Assembly (NCBI RefSeq): GCF_003815675.1
Contig: NZ_CP033918.1
Span: 682,001 to 746,000, forward strand
Length of the DNA: 64,000 bases
Reading direction: 5' to 3'
From: Chryseobacterium sp. G0186
Lineage (GTDB): Bacteria; Bacteroidota; Bacteroidia; Flavobacteriales; Weeksellaceae
In this document: one piece after another, positions 1 to 9,155 of the stretch
How the letters are laid out: each line of letters begins with the position of its first letter
Position numbering within the stretch: the stretch's first letter is position 1
Program-made: the position numbers and the translations under genes
Notes under the pieces: generated by a model
Told to the model about the DNA's origin: nothing
Seen by the model: only the letters and a program-made list of their open reading frames with translations
Database searches by the model: none

Positions 1-836
1 CATCTGCGTTACTTTTTCCGTCCGGTTACAATGCTAATCTTGCTCTGTTTTCTACCCTTCCAAGTCGTCATGATACGATTATTGTGGATGAACAGATTCA
101 TCGTTCTGTACATGATGCCTGCAAGCTATCGAACGCCGGAAAGGTGAAGTTTAAGCACAATGATCTGAGTGATCTGGAAGATGTATTAAAAAGACAGGAA
201 AGACATTCTTATATCGCTATAGAAAGCCTTTACTCCATGGAAGGAGATCTTGCACCCATCAAAGAAATTGTTGAATTGGCAAAGCAATACCATGCAGATG
301 TATTGGTAGATGAAGCTCACTCATTGGGTGTTTTTGGGTATGGTTGGGTTGAAAAGCATGGATTGCAGGATCAGATTACAGCCAATGTTGTCACCTACGG
401 AAAAGCACTGGGAGCACATGGCGCAGCTATCCTTTGTAATGATGTCATCAGGTCTTATCTGGTCAATTTTGCATCACCATTTATTTATACCACTTCCGCA
501 CAGGATTTTCAATGGATGAGCATAAAGACAGGATATGAATTTATGGAAAGTAATCAGCAAGAGGCAAAGAGACTTCAGAAAAACATTAAAATATTCCGAA
601 GTCAGGGACTGAGTTCTCCATCTTCGGAAGTAAGTCCTATTCAGGCTATTTTAATTTCTGATAATCAAAAATTAAGGCAGCTGCAGAAAACCTTATCTGA
701 TGAAAAGTTTCTAACCTACGCAATATATAGTCCAACAGTAAAAGAAGGAACGGAAAGACTGCGAATCTGTCTTCACAGCTTCAATACAGAGGAAGACATC
801 ATAAAACTCACAGAAATTATAAGAGAATTTAATTAA
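1..836 (+). CDS. bioF: 8-amino-7-oxononanoate synthase, 5' partial
   Basis: PLP enzyme that condenses pimeloyl thioester with alanine in biotin synthesis. The frame is open from base 3, so the gene starts before the window and the ATG at 84 is internal. The upstream codons read ALLFPSGYNANLALF, typical of the family. VDEAHSLGVFG supplies the PLP-contacting Asp and His, and the Lys in TYGKALGAHG (codon near 402) is the expected Schiff-base lysine. 277 residues are visible, about two thirds of a usual 380-residue protein. bioD and bioB follow on the same strand, which supports BioF over other alpha-oxoamine synthases such as 2-amino-3-ketobutyrate CoA ligase. Confidence 0.9.
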   Translation, partial: SALLFPSGYNANLALFSTLPSRHDTIIVDEQIHRSVHDACKLSNAGKVKFKHNDLSDLEDVLKRQERHSYIAIESLYSMEGDLAPIKEIVELAKQYHADVLVDEAHSLGVFGYGWVEKHGLQDQITANVVTYGKALGAHGAAILCNDVIRSYLVNFASPFIYTTSAQDFQWMSIKTGYEFMESNQQEAKRLQKNIKIFRSQGLSSPSSEVSPIQAILISDNQKLRQLQKTLSDEKFLTYAIYSPTVKEGTERLRICLHSFNTEEDIIKLTEIIREFN

Positions 837-911
837 AGCAAAAGAGCTGAAACAGTAAAACAACAAGATTAGTATTTTTTACAATTTACTCTTTCGCCTT
901 TTACCAACACT

Positions 912-1520
912 ATGAAACTATTTATAACAGGAATAGGAACAGAAATAGGAAAGACGGTCTGTTCCGCTATTTTAGTACAATATTTCAAAGCTGATTACTG
1001 GAAACCTATACAATCAGGCGATCTCCATTACACAGACAGCAAAAAAATAGAAACCTGGACAGACACTCCCGCATGTCATCCGGAAACCTACCGCCTACAG
1101 CTGGCCGCATCCCCACATCAGTCTGCCAGAGAGGAAAACATACAGATCAACCTTGATGATTTTCAATTACCGGAAACTCAGAATTCTTTAATTGTAGAAG
1201 GAGCCGGAGGGCTTATGGTTCCACTTTCGGACCATACTTTCATGATCGATTTGATAGAGAATCTAAACATTCCGACAGCACTTGTAGTCAGGAATTATCT
1301 GGGCTGCATCAATCATACTTTACTTTCCATCATGGCATTACAGCAAAAGAACATTAAGCTTGAATACCTGATTTTGAATGGAAATTTTCCTGAAGATACG
1401 GAAAGAGTACTGTGTAGTTTCATCGAAAAAGAAACAAAAATAATCAGAATCCCTGAGATCAGTCCTGATAAAGAAAATATTACCGCTACAGCAAAACAAT
1501 TAACGATAACAAAATTATGA
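912..1520 (+). CDS. bioD: ATP-dependent dethiobiotin synthetase
   Basis: Closes the ureido ring of dethiobiotin using CO2 and ATP. The 202-residue protein opens with the P-loop GIGTEIGKT (residues 7-15) and has the [11 protein letters not shown] motif that follows the central strand of BioD. It is slightly shorter than the usual 220-230 residues but has both conserved ends. It lies 75 bases after bioF, and its stop codon overlaps the next start (ATGA at 1517), so bioD and bioB are probably translationally coupled. Confidence 0.92.
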   Translation: MKLFITGIGTEIGKTVCSAILVQYFKADYWKPIQSGDLHYTDSKKIETWTDTPACHPETYRLQLAASPHQSAREENIQINLDDFQLPETQNSLIVEGAGGLMVPLSDHTFMIDLIENLNIPTALVVRNYLGCINHTLLSIMALQQKNIKLEYLILNGNFPEDTERVLCSFIEKETKIIRIPEISPDKENITATAKQLTITKL

Positions 1521-2506
1521 TAATGGATAAAAAAACAGAAATTAGAAACAACTGGACGAAAGAAGAGATTGAAGAAATTTATCACTTGCCTTTAATGGAA
1601 CTAATTTATAAAGCAGCAACCGTACACCGTGAATGGCATGATCCATCTGAAGTACAGATATCCACCTTACTTTCTATTAAAACCGGAGGCTGCCCAGAAG
1701 ACTGCTCTTATTGCGGACAGGCAGCACGTTACCATACCAATATTAAGGTACAGGCCTTATTACCTACTGAAACTGTTATTGCCCATGCTCAAAAAGCGAA
1801 AGACAGCGGCTCTTCAAGATTCTGTATGGCAGCAGCCTGGCGTGAAGTCCGTAATAACCGTGACTTCGACAGAGTAATCGATATGGTAAAAGGAGTTAAC
1901 GAACTTGGATTGGAAGTTTGCTGTACACTGGGAATGCTTACCGAAGATCAGGCGATCAGGCTTCAGGAGGCAGGTTTATATGCCTATAATCATAATCTTG
2001 ATACTTCAGAACAATATTACGAGGAGATTATCTCAACAAGAACCTTTGACAACAGAATTAATACCATTAATAATGTAAGAAAGGCAGGAATTACAGTATG
2101 TTCCGGAGGAATTATCGGGTTGGGGGAAACTCACAGAGACAGAATCTCTATGCTGTTGACCTTGGCGACGATGCCGAAACACCCGGAATCAGTGCCTATT
2201 AATGCATTAGCAAGAGTTGAAGGAACTCCTTTAGAAGATAATGAAAAAGTAGATGCCTGGGAAATGGTAAGAATAATTGCCACAGCAAGAATTGTGATGC
2301 CCTCTTCTATGGTAAGATTAAGTGCCGGACGTATAGAAATGAATGAAACAGAACAGGCGTGGTGTTTTATGGCAGGAGCCAATTCTATTTTCACCGGAGA
2401 AAGAGAGACCTTACTGGTAACCCCTAATCCGGGAGTATCCGAAGATATGCAGATGCTGGAAACACTTGGTCTTAGACCAATGCTTAAAAAGGAAACCTGC
2501 TGCTAG
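1517..2506 (+). CDS. bioB: Biotin synthase, radical SAM
   Basis: Inserts sulfur into dethiobiotin to give biotin. The radical-SAM motif CPEDCSYC gives Cys59, Cys63 and Cys66 for the [4Fe-4S] cluster. Downstream, [12 protein letters not shown] and the segment ending [10 protein letters not shown] match BioB, which uses a conserved Arg at the second cluster. At 329 residues the length is normal. The start at 1517 overlaps the bioD stop; an ATG two codons on (1523) is equally possible. It is the last gene of the bioF-bioD-bioB run before a 372-base spacer that carries an inverted-repeat element. Confidence 0.95.
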   Translation: MIMDKKTEIRNNWTKEEIEEIYHLPLMELIYKAATVHREWHDPSEVQISTLLSIKTGGCPEDCSYCGQAARYHTNIKVQALLPTETVIAHAQKAKDSGSSRFCMAAAWREVRNNRDFDRVIDMVKGVNELGLEVCCTLGMLTEDQAIRLQEAGLYAYNHNLDTSEQYYEEIISTRTFDNRINTINNVRKAGITVCSGGIIGLGETHRDRISMLLTLATMPKHPESVPINALARVEGTPLEDNEKVDAWEMVRIIATARIVMPSSMVRLSAGRIEMNETEQAWCFMAGANSIFTGERETLLVTPNPGVSEDMQMLETLGLRPMLKKETCC

Positions 2507-2622
2507 AAAATAATGAATTAAAATAATGAGTGATGAGTTGGATGATAAGCATTATAATTTTCATTACAAAATTGGTTTTAGAATGTATCTGAATTTGAAT
2601 AATTAGATAAATAGAAGTTTGA

Positions 2623-2806
2623 AAACGCAAAGACGCAAAGAGTTTTAAATGAACTGTATTAAAAGACGCAAGGATTTTATCTTCGATAAAATTGAATACT
2701 ACAGCATAAGTGAAACATTAAAATCATTTTCATATGCTTGCGGAAAATCTTTGATTTTCTTGCGCCTTACACCATCATCTATGATAAACCTTTGCGCCTT
2801 TGCGAT
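2623..2806. repeat. Inverted-repeat intergenic element, GCAAAGACGCAAAG type, copy A
   Basis: The bioB-bioA spacer holds an imperfect palindromic element. It begins AAACGCAAAGACGCAAAG (2623-2640) and ends CTTTGCGCCTTTGCG (2790-2804), which are near reverse complements. The inside carries AAAATCTTTGATTTTCTTGCGCC. The same ends and internal segment recur at 23199-23336, so this is a dispersed family, probably a MITE- or REP-like element. A 62-codon open frame inside it is not a credible gene. The rest of the 2507-2878 spacer shows nothing recognisable. Confidence 0.7.
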
Positions 2807-2878
2807 TAACCCAACATTCATACAACCTAATTTGTAGATCCAATTCCATTACTCAGTACTATTTTTTACATCAATATA

Positions 2879-4171
2879 ATGAATACAACAATACAACAGC
2901 CCAGCCTTACCCAAAGAGACAAAGCTGTCAACTGGCACCCTTACACCCAAATGAAAACGGCAGACAATGCCATTCCCATTGTGAAAGGTGAGGGAATTTA
3001 CCTATTTGATAATGAGGGCAAAAAATATATGGACGTCGTTTCATCATGGTGGGTAACATTGCATGGGCATTCTCATCCTTATATTGCTCAACGTATATTT
3101 GAACAGCTTACAACCCTTGAACAGGTTATTTTTGCCGGATTTACCCACGAACCAGCCATACAGCTTTCGGAAAACCTGCTACAACTTCTTCCTGTCAACC
3201 AGAAGAAGGTTTTCTATTCTGATAATGGATCTACGGCAGTAGAAGTAGCCCTGAAAATGTGTATTCAATATGCACATAATCAGGAAAATAAAAAGACCAA
3301 GATTCTCGCCTTTAAAAATGCCTATCACGGAGATACCTTTGGAGCCATGTCTGTAAGCGGAAAAAGCTTTTGGACAAAACCCTTTGAAAGTATGTTATTT
3401 GAAGTTATTTTCATTGACACTCCTAATGCCGGAAATCTGAACGATTTACAATCACAGATCAGAGAGCTGGCAGATGAGGTGGCATGCTTTATTTATGAGC
3501 CATTGGTTCAGGGAGCTGCAGGAATGTTGATGTATGATCCTGAAGACCTGAGCAACTTGATGAAATATTGCAGAGAGCTGGGAATTCTTATGATCCAGGA
3601 TGAGGTTTTTACAGGATTTGGAAGAACCGGAAAGTTATTTGCTGCCAATTACCTTACCGAACAACCTGACATCATGTGTTTTTCAAAGGGACTAACAGGA
3701 GGTACCATACCGATGGGAATTACTACATGTTCCAATGAAATCTATAATGCCTTTTGGTCCGATGATAAACATAAAACTTTATTCCACGGACATTCTTTTA
3801 CGGCTAATCCTTTAGCCTGTACTGCTTCATTGGCAAGTATGGAATTATTACTTAAAGAAAATACCCAAATGAATATTAACCGTATCACACAGCAACATTC
3901 AGAGTTTATAAAGTCATTGATTGTTCACCCTCAGGTAGAAAATGCCCGCCAGGTAGGAACCATTTTAGCTTTTGATTTTAAAACAGGACACGGAACATCC
4001 TATTTTAACGAGATAGGAAAAAAGCTTTATAATGACTTTCTACAGAGAGGAATCATTATGAGGCCATTGGGAAATGTAATCTATTTGGTGCCGCCTTATT
4101 GTATTACATCCGAAGAACTGGATTTTGTATATCAAAATATTATGGAAGTTTTGGATCAGTTTAACGAATAA
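2879..4171 (+). CDS. bioA: Adenosylmethionine-8-amino-7-oxononanoate aminotransferase
   Basis: PLP aminotransferase that makes 7,8-diaminopelargonate with S-adenosylmethionine as amino donor. The protein has 430 residues. SSWWVTLHGHSHP near residue 55 is the BioA substrate-site Trp region. DNGSTAVEVALKM (115-127) binds PLP phosphate, IQDEVFTGFGRTG (239-251) carries the PLP Asp, and Lys270 in FSKGLTGG is the Schiff-base lysine. It is separated from bioB by the repeat element, so it may need its own promoter. A strong terminator follows. Confidence 0.94.
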   Translation: MNTTIQQPSLTQRDKAVNWHPYTQMKTADNAIPIVKGEGIYLFDNEGKKYMDVVSSWWVTLHGHSHPYIAQRIFEQLTTLEQVIFAGFTHEPAIQLSENLLQLLPVNQKKVFYSDNGSTAVEVALKMCIQYAHNQENKKTKILAFKNAYHGDTFGAMSVSGKSFWTKPFESMLFEVIFIDTPNAGNLNDLQSQIRELADEVACFIYEPLVQGAAGMLMYDPEDLSNLMKYCRELGILMIQDEVFTGFGRTGKLFAANYLTEQPDIMCFSKGLTGGTIPMGITTCSNEIYNAFWSDDKHKTLFHGHSFTANPLACTASLASMELLLKENTQMNINRITQQHSEFIKSLIVHPQVENARQVGTILAFDFKTGHGTSYFNEIGKKLYNDFLQRGIIMRPLGNVIYLVPPYCITSEELDFVYQNIMEVLDQFNE

Positions 4172-4211
4172 ACGATCTTTTCCAGTAATAGTTTTTTTAA
4201 TTTTTTAATAT

Positions 4212-4245
4212 ACCTTATAGGTTTCAGAAACCTATAAGGTTTTTA
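4212..4245 (+). terminator. Rho-independent terminator after bioA
   Basis: A near-perfect hairpin with arms ACCTTATAGGTTTC and GAAACCTATAAGGT and a tiny loop is followed by TTTTTAT. It lies 40 bases after the bioA stop. There is no T-run on the opposite side, so it mainly serves the + strand. Confidence 0.85.
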
Positions 4246-4283
4246 TATTCAATTAATTGAAATCTTTCTAAAATATAGATTTT

Positions 4284-5684
4284 TTACTTCTTAATAAGTT
4301 TTTTTGTTAAAGTTTTTCCATTTTCAAAAATGGCTTTTACAAAATAAACTCCTTTAGAAAGTTCAGAAACATCAGAGTTATTTTCTTTGACAGTTCTTAA
4401 TAGTCTTCCATCAGCAGAATAGATCTCTATTTTACTTATTTTTTCTTTTGAATGATATGCTAAATCTTGTTTTACAGGGCTTTCAAAGGTAATTTCAGGA
4501 TTGTTTTTTGCCGTTTCTGTTGTTGATAAGGTAGCTGTGTTTAATAGATATTTAACGATCTCCGTTGTAGGTCCATCTCCATAAACAATGATATTATTGT
4601 CAAAAACTTTGATGGCATGAATAGAATGATAGAGCAAAGCAGAATCGTTTTCTATGTATTCTCCAAATGTTGTATCAATACTTCCAGTTTGATTCAGTTT
4701 AGCAATATAATAAGCGGGGGAATTATTAAAATCAGCATAGCCTGCAATATAATAAGCATTATTTTTTTCATAAATGTCCCAAAATTCAAGACCAAGCGTT
4801 CCATTATAACTGAATGTGGTATCCGGTGTTCCATCAGCATTCAATCTTCCTATGGTAGCAGGTTCTGTGGATGCAATTCTCGCATATACAATCCTATTAT
4901 CCGAATCTACTTTTAGAACGTTAATATTCACTCCATTAAATAGGGCTGCTCCGTTGTTACCAAAACCAGTCATAAGTTGCCCATCAGAAGTATACTTCTT
5001 TAATACATTATTTTCAAAAACAATAAGATTGAACTGATTGTCTAAAATAATACGGGGAATTCCATACGTTGACAGTTCTCCATTATTTCCAAAGCTGTTA
5101 TCTTGTGTACCATCAGCATTTAATCTAAAAGTATGTGTATACCCATCAAAAAAGCCTGCAGAATCTATCCCTGTACCTGAAACAACAATTTTATTTCCCT
5201 GCTCTATAAGGTTGCTTTTTATATTGAAATTATCCTGGTAGAAATTGGCGAATGTCTTTATTCCGCCGCTTGAAAATGAGGGATCTAACTGTCCACTGGA
5301 AAGTAATCGAACGACATCTAAATAATTTGTATTGTTTGTAGCGTTATATCGCTTAAAAAGTAAAGTCAGTTTATCATTGGCATGCCTTACAAACCCAACC
5401 AGGGCATCTGATGCATAATTCAATGCCACTTTACCATTTGTACCAAAAGTTGAATCCAAAGAACCATTATAACTGGTAGCTTTAGAAATAATTACCTGAT
5501 TAGTATTGGAGTCAAAGGAATGATAGAATACGGTATTGTTTGTTTCTGTTAACTCTCCCAAATAAGAGCTTCCGGCTTGAATGTTGTAAATCCCGTTAGA
5601 AGCAAACGTAGGATCTTTGGAAATAATTTGTGCAAAAGAGGTCTGTGTTACAAGTATGAACACCAGTAATAATTTTTTTCTCAT
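4284..5684 (-). CDS. Secreted delta-60 repeat protein with T9SS sorting domain
   Basis: The 466-residue protein starts with a signal peptide (MRKKLLLVFILVTQTSFAQ). It carries several delta-60-type repeats, visible as LDSTFGTNGKV, LDPSFSSGG, DNSFGNNGEL, PDTTFSYNG and DTTFGEY, which likely build a beta-propeller-like solenoid. The last 70 residues (IEIYSADGRLL, then SKGVYFVK and TKKLIKK) are a type A C-terminal sorting domain for the type IX secretion system, so the product is probably exported and cell-surface or extracellular. Its biological role cannot be told from sequence. It is a single gene, convergent with bioA. Confidence 0.85.
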   Translation of the reverse strand: MRKKLLLVFILVTQTSFAQIISKDPTFASNGIYNIQAGSSYLGELTETNNTVFYHSFDSNTNQVIISKATSYNGSLDSTFGTNGKVALNYASDALVGFVRHANDKLTLLFKRYNATNNTNYLDVVRLLSSGQLDPSFSSGGIKTFANFYQDNFNIKSNLIEQGNKIVVSGTGIDSAGFFDGYTHTFRLNADGTQDNSFGNNGELSTYGIPRIILDNQFNLIVFENNVLKKYTSDGQLMTGFGNNGAALFNGVNINVLKVDSDNRIVYARIASTEPATIGRLNADGTPDTTFSYNGTLGLEFWDIYEKNNAYYIAGYADFNNSPAYYIAKLNQTGSIDTTFGEYIENDSALLYHSIHAIKVFDNNIIVYGDGPTTEIVKYLLNTATLSTTETAKNNPEITFESPVKQDLAYHSKEKISKIEIYSADGRLLRTVKENNSDVSELSKGVYFVKAIFENGKTLTKKLIKK

Positions 5685-5754
5685 TGTTTGTTGTTTTTAA
5701 TAAAATTTGGGGTTATATGATGTAACCCTTGTATGAATTTTTAGGTTGTGTTTC

Positions 5755-5762
5755 CAAATGTA
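5755..5762 (-). promoter_or_regulatory. Candidate -7 box of the delta-60 repeat gene
   Basis: The minus strand reads TACATTTG, a perfect TAnnTTTG element 71 bases upstream of the start. The leader between it and the start holds a small hairpin, GGGTTA/TAACCC (5710-5728). No convincing -33 element was seen. Confidence 0.45.
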
Positions 5763-5846
5763 TGATAAAATTTCAGAAGACTAAAGAAATATTTAAAATA
5801 CTACATAAGTATAGGTAATATTTGATAAATAATTGTAAAAATGACT

Positions 5847-6161
5847 TTAATTAAGCTCATTTCCCCATGAATGAAGTTCAGTCAGAATAGGACCTAACTT
5901 TTGCCCTTTCTCAGTCAGCTTATAATAAACTTCAGGAGGAAAATTATAGACTTCCATCCGCTGGATAATATGATCATCTTCCAGTTGTTTAAGCTGTTCT
6001 GAAAGCACTTTTTTAGACACTCTGGGCATATTCCGCCAAAGTTCTGCAAAACGTACCGTATCCTTTTCAAAAAGAGTATGCAGAATCAATGGTTTCCATT
6101 TGCCGGAAAGAATATTCAGACTTCTCCTGAGTCCACAGTTTTTAAACTCCTCGAAATTCAT
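5847..6161 (-). CDS. HxlR-family winged-helix regulator
   Basis: This 104-residue protein has the typical HxlR/MarR-like layout. CGLRRSLNILSGKWKPLIL opens the domain and holds the single conserved N-terminal Cys common in redox-sensing members. The recognition region is PRVSKKVLSEQLKQLEDDHI, and YYKLTEKGQKLGPIL forms the wing and the C-terminal dimer helix. It is transcribed divergently from the metallo-hydrolase at 6253 and probably controls it. Repeated GTAACC-like hexamers lie in the shared spacer. Confidence 0.9.
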   Translation of the reverse strand: MNFEEFKNCGLRRSLNILSGKWKPLILHTLFEKDTVRFAELWRNMPRVSKKVLSEQLKQLEDDHIIQRMEVYNFPPEVYYKLTEKGQKLGPILTELHSWGNELN

Positions 6162-6181
6162 AGCTTACTTCAATATATTTC

Positions 6182-6234
6182 GTTAACCTTTTAGTAACCT
6201 TCGATTGCTTTCTTTCAGGTAACCCATAGCTTTG
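6182..6234 (+). promoter_or_regulatory. Promoter of the MBL-fold gene with GTAACC repeats
   Basis: TTG at 6205-6207, a 19-base spacer and TAGCTTTG at 6227-6234 match the Bacteroidota promoter closely. Three related hexamers lie around it: GTTAACC (6182), GTAACC (6194) and GTAACC (6219). They could be operator half-sites for the divergent HxlR protein (inference). The promoter overlaps the TTG at 6232, so that codon cannot be the start. Confidence 0.6.
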
Positions 6235-6252
6235 TACTACAAACTTAAGCAA

Positions 6253-7023
6253 ATGAAATTACAATTATGGCGCAATGCTACATTGCTATTGAACATTGAT
6301 GGAAGCTCTATCCTGGTTGATCCTATGCTGGGAGAAAAAGGATCATTAGGCAAATTTCCCATGACCGATAATGAATTACTGAATCCTTTGGTAGATCTGC
6401 CTTTTAAAACAGAAGAATTGATTGAAAAACTAGATCAAATAGATGCTGTAGTTATTACCCATCTTCATCCCGATCATTGGGATGTCCGGGCAGTTGAACT
6501 TATTGATAAAACAACAACCATTCTTTGTCCTGATATCATTGCTGATGAGATCGCCCAACAAGGCTTTCAGAATATTGTTTCAATCCATGAACATATCCGT
6601 TGGAAAAACATGGATATTTCAATCACAAAGGGGCAACATGGAACCGGAGAAATTGGAGAGAAGATGGGAACAGTCAACGGATTTGTTTTTAAGACAGACC
6701 ATCAATCTGTGTATATTGTAGGAGATAGTATTTGGTATGATGATATTGCAAAAGAAATTGACAGGCACCAGCCACAACATATTATCGTTGCAGGAGGGGC
6801 CGCTACATTTTCAGTAGGAGAACCTATTATCATGACCAGTGAAGACATCCTCAATGTTTGTAAACACGCTCCTAAAGCAAAAGTATGGGTTACCCACCTT
6901 GAAGCGGTAAGTCATTGTAAAGAAAACAGAGAGTTTATCCAGTCTGCAATAAATTCAAAAGGGTATGAAAGCCAGTGTTTCATTCCTAAAGATGGGGAAG
7001 AGGTTACATTATCTTTTCATTAA
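6253..7023 (+). CDS. Metallo-beta-lactamase-fold hydrolase
   Basis: Predicted cytoplasmic metal-dependent hydrolase of the UlaG/UPF0173 type; the substrate is unknown. The 256-residue protein has the metal motif THLHPDHWD (His70, His72, Asp74, His75), a second His in KGQHGTGE, the Asp in IVGDSIWYD and a late His in WVTHLEAVSH. The start is set at 6253 because an upstream TTG (6232) overlaps the promoter. The divergent HxlR gene suggests stress- or redox-responsive expression. MBL-fold family confidence is high; the reaction is not known. Confidence 0.82.
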   Translation: MKLQLWRNATLLLNIDGSSILVDPMLGEKGSLGKFPMTDNELLNPLVDLPFKTEELIEKLDQIDAVVITHLHPDHWDVRAVELIDKTTTILCPDIIADEIAQQGFQNIVSIHEHIRWKNMDISITKGQHGTGEIGEKMGTVNGFVFKTDHQSVYIVGDSIWYDDIAKEIDRHQPQHIIVAGGAATFSVGEPIIMTSEDILNVCKHAPKAKVWVTHLEAVSHCKENREFIQSAINSKGYESQCFIPKDGEEVTLSFH

Positions 7024-7027
7024 AATA

Positions 7028-7065
7028 AATACCCCTTACAGATTCTAAAGTCTATAAGGGGTATT
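7028..7065. terminator. Hairpin between convergent genes
   Basis: Arms AATACCCCTTA and TAAGGGGTATT flank a 16-base loop between the stops of the hydrolase and the MFS gene. T-rich sequence after the stem is short on both sides, so this may be a bidirectional terminator of moderate strength. Confidence 0.6.
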
Positions 7066-7071
7066 GCTTCA

Positions 7072-8277
7072 TTAATCCTCTACATATTTATGTCTTGCCG
7101 CCTTTATTCCAAAAAAGAACATGATCAATACCGCAATACTCAGGAAGTAAAATGAAATATTCCAGGAAGCATCCCAATCATGTAGTTTTCCAAATATGGG
7201 AGGCCCAAACGCAGCGATAAGATATCCCACAGACTGTGCCATTCCGGAGATCTTAACGGCATTAATTCCACTTTTTGTCCTTGTGGAAAAAAACAGAATG
7301 GATAAACTGAAGGACAATCCATTGGAAATTCCTATAATAACGGCATTTACATAGATCCATTGTGCTTTCAGAAAGACAAACATCATGGTACTCTCGAACA
7401 TTAAAGCACATATAAATAGAATTAAAACCCTTTGATCCTTCATTTTACTGGCAATAATCGGGCAACAGAATGTTATAGGAATCATGGTAATCTGGATGAC
7501 AAACAAAACCCATCCTGAGCTTTCACCGGGCATATTATAATCTGTAAGAAATGACGGTAACCACGCCACCATACAGTAATAAAATAAGGACTGCAATCCC
7601 ATGAAGATACTGATATTCCAAGCCTGGGAAGATTTAAACATATTAAAATCAGAAGTCCCTAATGTCGTTTTTGGATGATCAGAATTCTTTTTATTAAATA
7701 TAAATTCAAGTAGCAGCACCAAAAATCCCAAGGCAGCAATGATCAGCCAGATTCCCAGAGAGCCTCGCCATCCAAAACCTGTCCATTCTCCAATTTTAAC
7801 ACTAAAACCCGAAGCAAGTGCCGCTGTAAGATTCATGGAAACGGCAAAAATCCCTGTCATTAAGCCAATTTGTTTAGGGAAATTATTCTTAACATACCCC
7901 GGAGTGACTACATTTCCGATACAGATTCCCAATCCAATAAATACAGAACCGAGAAATAACAGTAAAAGAGATCCTGAAATTCTCAGAAACAATCCAAAAC
8001 TTAAAATGATAAGCGAATACATGAGCAGCTTACTGATACCAAGTTTACTGGAAAATCTACTGACCAATACTGAGCAGACTGCAAACATAAAAAGTGGAAT
8101 AGAGGTAAGCAGACTCACCTGAAAATTATCCAGATGTAAGACATCCCTTACTTCCCCAAGAACAGGGGAAACTGCTACAATAGGCGACCGGAGATTACTG
8201 GAAATCAATATGACAACCAACACGTTCAGGATCAATAAAACATAAGAAGCGTTATTTTTTACTTCGTTCTTCATCAT
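7072..8277 (-). CDS. MFS transporter, CynX/NimT-like
   Basis: The 401-residue protein has about 12 hydrophobic helices and two halves joined by a polar loop (NKKNSDHPKTTLGTSD). The start LISSNLRSPIVAVSPVLGEV matches the CynX/NimT branch of the major facilitator superfamily, which includes cyanate and 2-nitroimidazole carriers. The substrate cannot be assigned. Two ATGs are adjacent at the start (8277 and 8274). It is divergent from an AraC regulator, whose promoter overlaps its own, so regulation by that protein is likely. Confidence 0.85.
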   Translation of the reverse strand: MMKNEVKNNASYVLLILNVLVVILISSNLRSPIVAVSPVLGEVRDVLHLDNFQVSLLTSIPLFMFAVCSVLVSRFSSKLGISKLLMYSLIILSFGLFLRISGSLLLLFLGSVFIGLGICIGNVVTPGYVKNNFPKQIGLMTGIFAVSMNLTAALASGFSVKIGEWTGFGWRGSLGIWLIIAALGFLVLLLEFIFNKKNSDHPKTTLGTSDFNMFKSSQAWNISIFMGLQSLFYYCMVAWLPSFLTDYNMPGESSGWVLFVIQITMIPITFCCPIIASKMKDQRVLILFICALMFESTMMFVFLKAQWIYVNAVIIGISNGLSFSLSILFFSTRTKSGINAVKISGMAQSVGYLIAAFGPPIFGKLHDWDASWNISFYFLSIAVLIMFFFGIKAARHKYVED

Positions 8278-8293
8278 GATAATAACTTTTGCA

Positions 8294-8325
8294 CAAAATT
8301 AGTACAGTTATTTTGTTTAATTTTG
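8294..8325. promoter_or_regulatory. Overlapping divergent promoters with mirror-image -7 boxes
   Basis: TAATTTTG lies on the + strand at 8318-8325 for the AraC gene, and the same box lies on the - strand at 8294-8301 for the MFS gene. Together they form an inverted repeat with a 16-base spacer. Each -7 box lies where the other promoter's -33 contact would be, so use may be mutually exclusive. No good -33 element was found for either. Confidence 0.45.
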
Positions 8326-8348
8326 CCAAAGTTTTAACTTAAAACGAC

Positions 8349-9155
8349 ATGAATGCCAACGACAGTATAAAAGTAGACGATCTGAATAAACCTTACTTTG
8401 TATGGTTTGAAGACAACTGGACCCATGACGACGTTCTTCATCAACATGACAAAGGCCAACTGGTGTACGTAGAAAGTGGATTTCAGTATATTACCATTGA
8501 TGAAAGAATTTATCTTCTCCCACAAAATCATGCCGCTTGGATTCCCTCGAATACGATTCATAAAACCAATTCCCATTCTGAAAAGATCAAGCTGATGATC
8601 ATGTTTGCTGATACAGACAAGAAAAATAATTTTTATGATGAGGTTAATGTATTTTCTGTTCCTCCGGTGTTAAGGGAAATGATAAAATATGCTGAAAAAT
8701 GGTCTCAACATCTCACGAAAGACCCTGATGAAACCATATTTTTAAAAGCTCTTTTCAATGAGCTTCCTCATTTTGTAGAACATTCCCTGAAACTTCACAT
8801 CTGCCTTCCCAAGGATCAGCGGTTAGCCAAGGTTATTGAACACCTTCATCATCAGTATAATAAAGAAATTAAAATTGAGAATTTGGGAGACCTGGTATTG
8901 CTGTCTTTTCGTACACTGGAACGTATATTTAAAAAAGAAACAGGATTAACGCTGAGTAAATATCAGCAAATGCTTCGCATCATCAAGAGTCTGGAACTTC
9001 TAAGTTCGGGAAATTTTACCATTTCAGAGACCGCGTATGAAGTAGGGTATAAGAGTGTACAGGCATATACAAGAAGTTTTCAGTCCGTCATGCAATTCAG
9101 GCCTACAGACTTTGTGAAAAATATTAACACAAACTCAACAAAATGGAGTTATTAA
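8349..9155 (+). CDS. AraC-family transcriptional regulator
   Basis: The 268-residue protein has an N-terminal cupin-like sensor domain (about 1-110, with HQHDKGQLVYVESG). The C-terminal double helix-turn-helix reads SFRTLERIFKKETGLTLSKY, then ISETAYEVGYKSVQAYTRSF and QFRPTDF, the AraC signature. It is divergent from the CynX-like transporter, the usual arrangement for a local regulator of drug or metabolite efflux. The ligand is unknown. Confidence 0.88.
   Translation: MNANDSIKVDDLNKPYFVWFEDNWTHDDVLHQHDKGQLVYVESGFQYITIDERIYLLPQNHAAWIPSNTIHKTNSHSEKIKLMIMFADTDKKNNFYDEVNVFSVPPVLREMIKYAEKWSQHLTKDPDETIFLKALFNELPHFVEHSLKLHICLPKDQRLAKVIEHLHHQYNKEIKIENLGDLVLLSFRTLERIFKKETGLTLSKYQQMLRIIKSLELLSSGNFTISETAYEVGYKSVQAYTRSFQSVMQFRPTDFVKNINTNSTKWSY

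Noticed and set aside
2649..2837. 62-residue open frame in the bioB-bioA spacer
   Set aside because: It lies in the inverted-repeat element, has low-complexity sequence, and overlaps the repeat ends.
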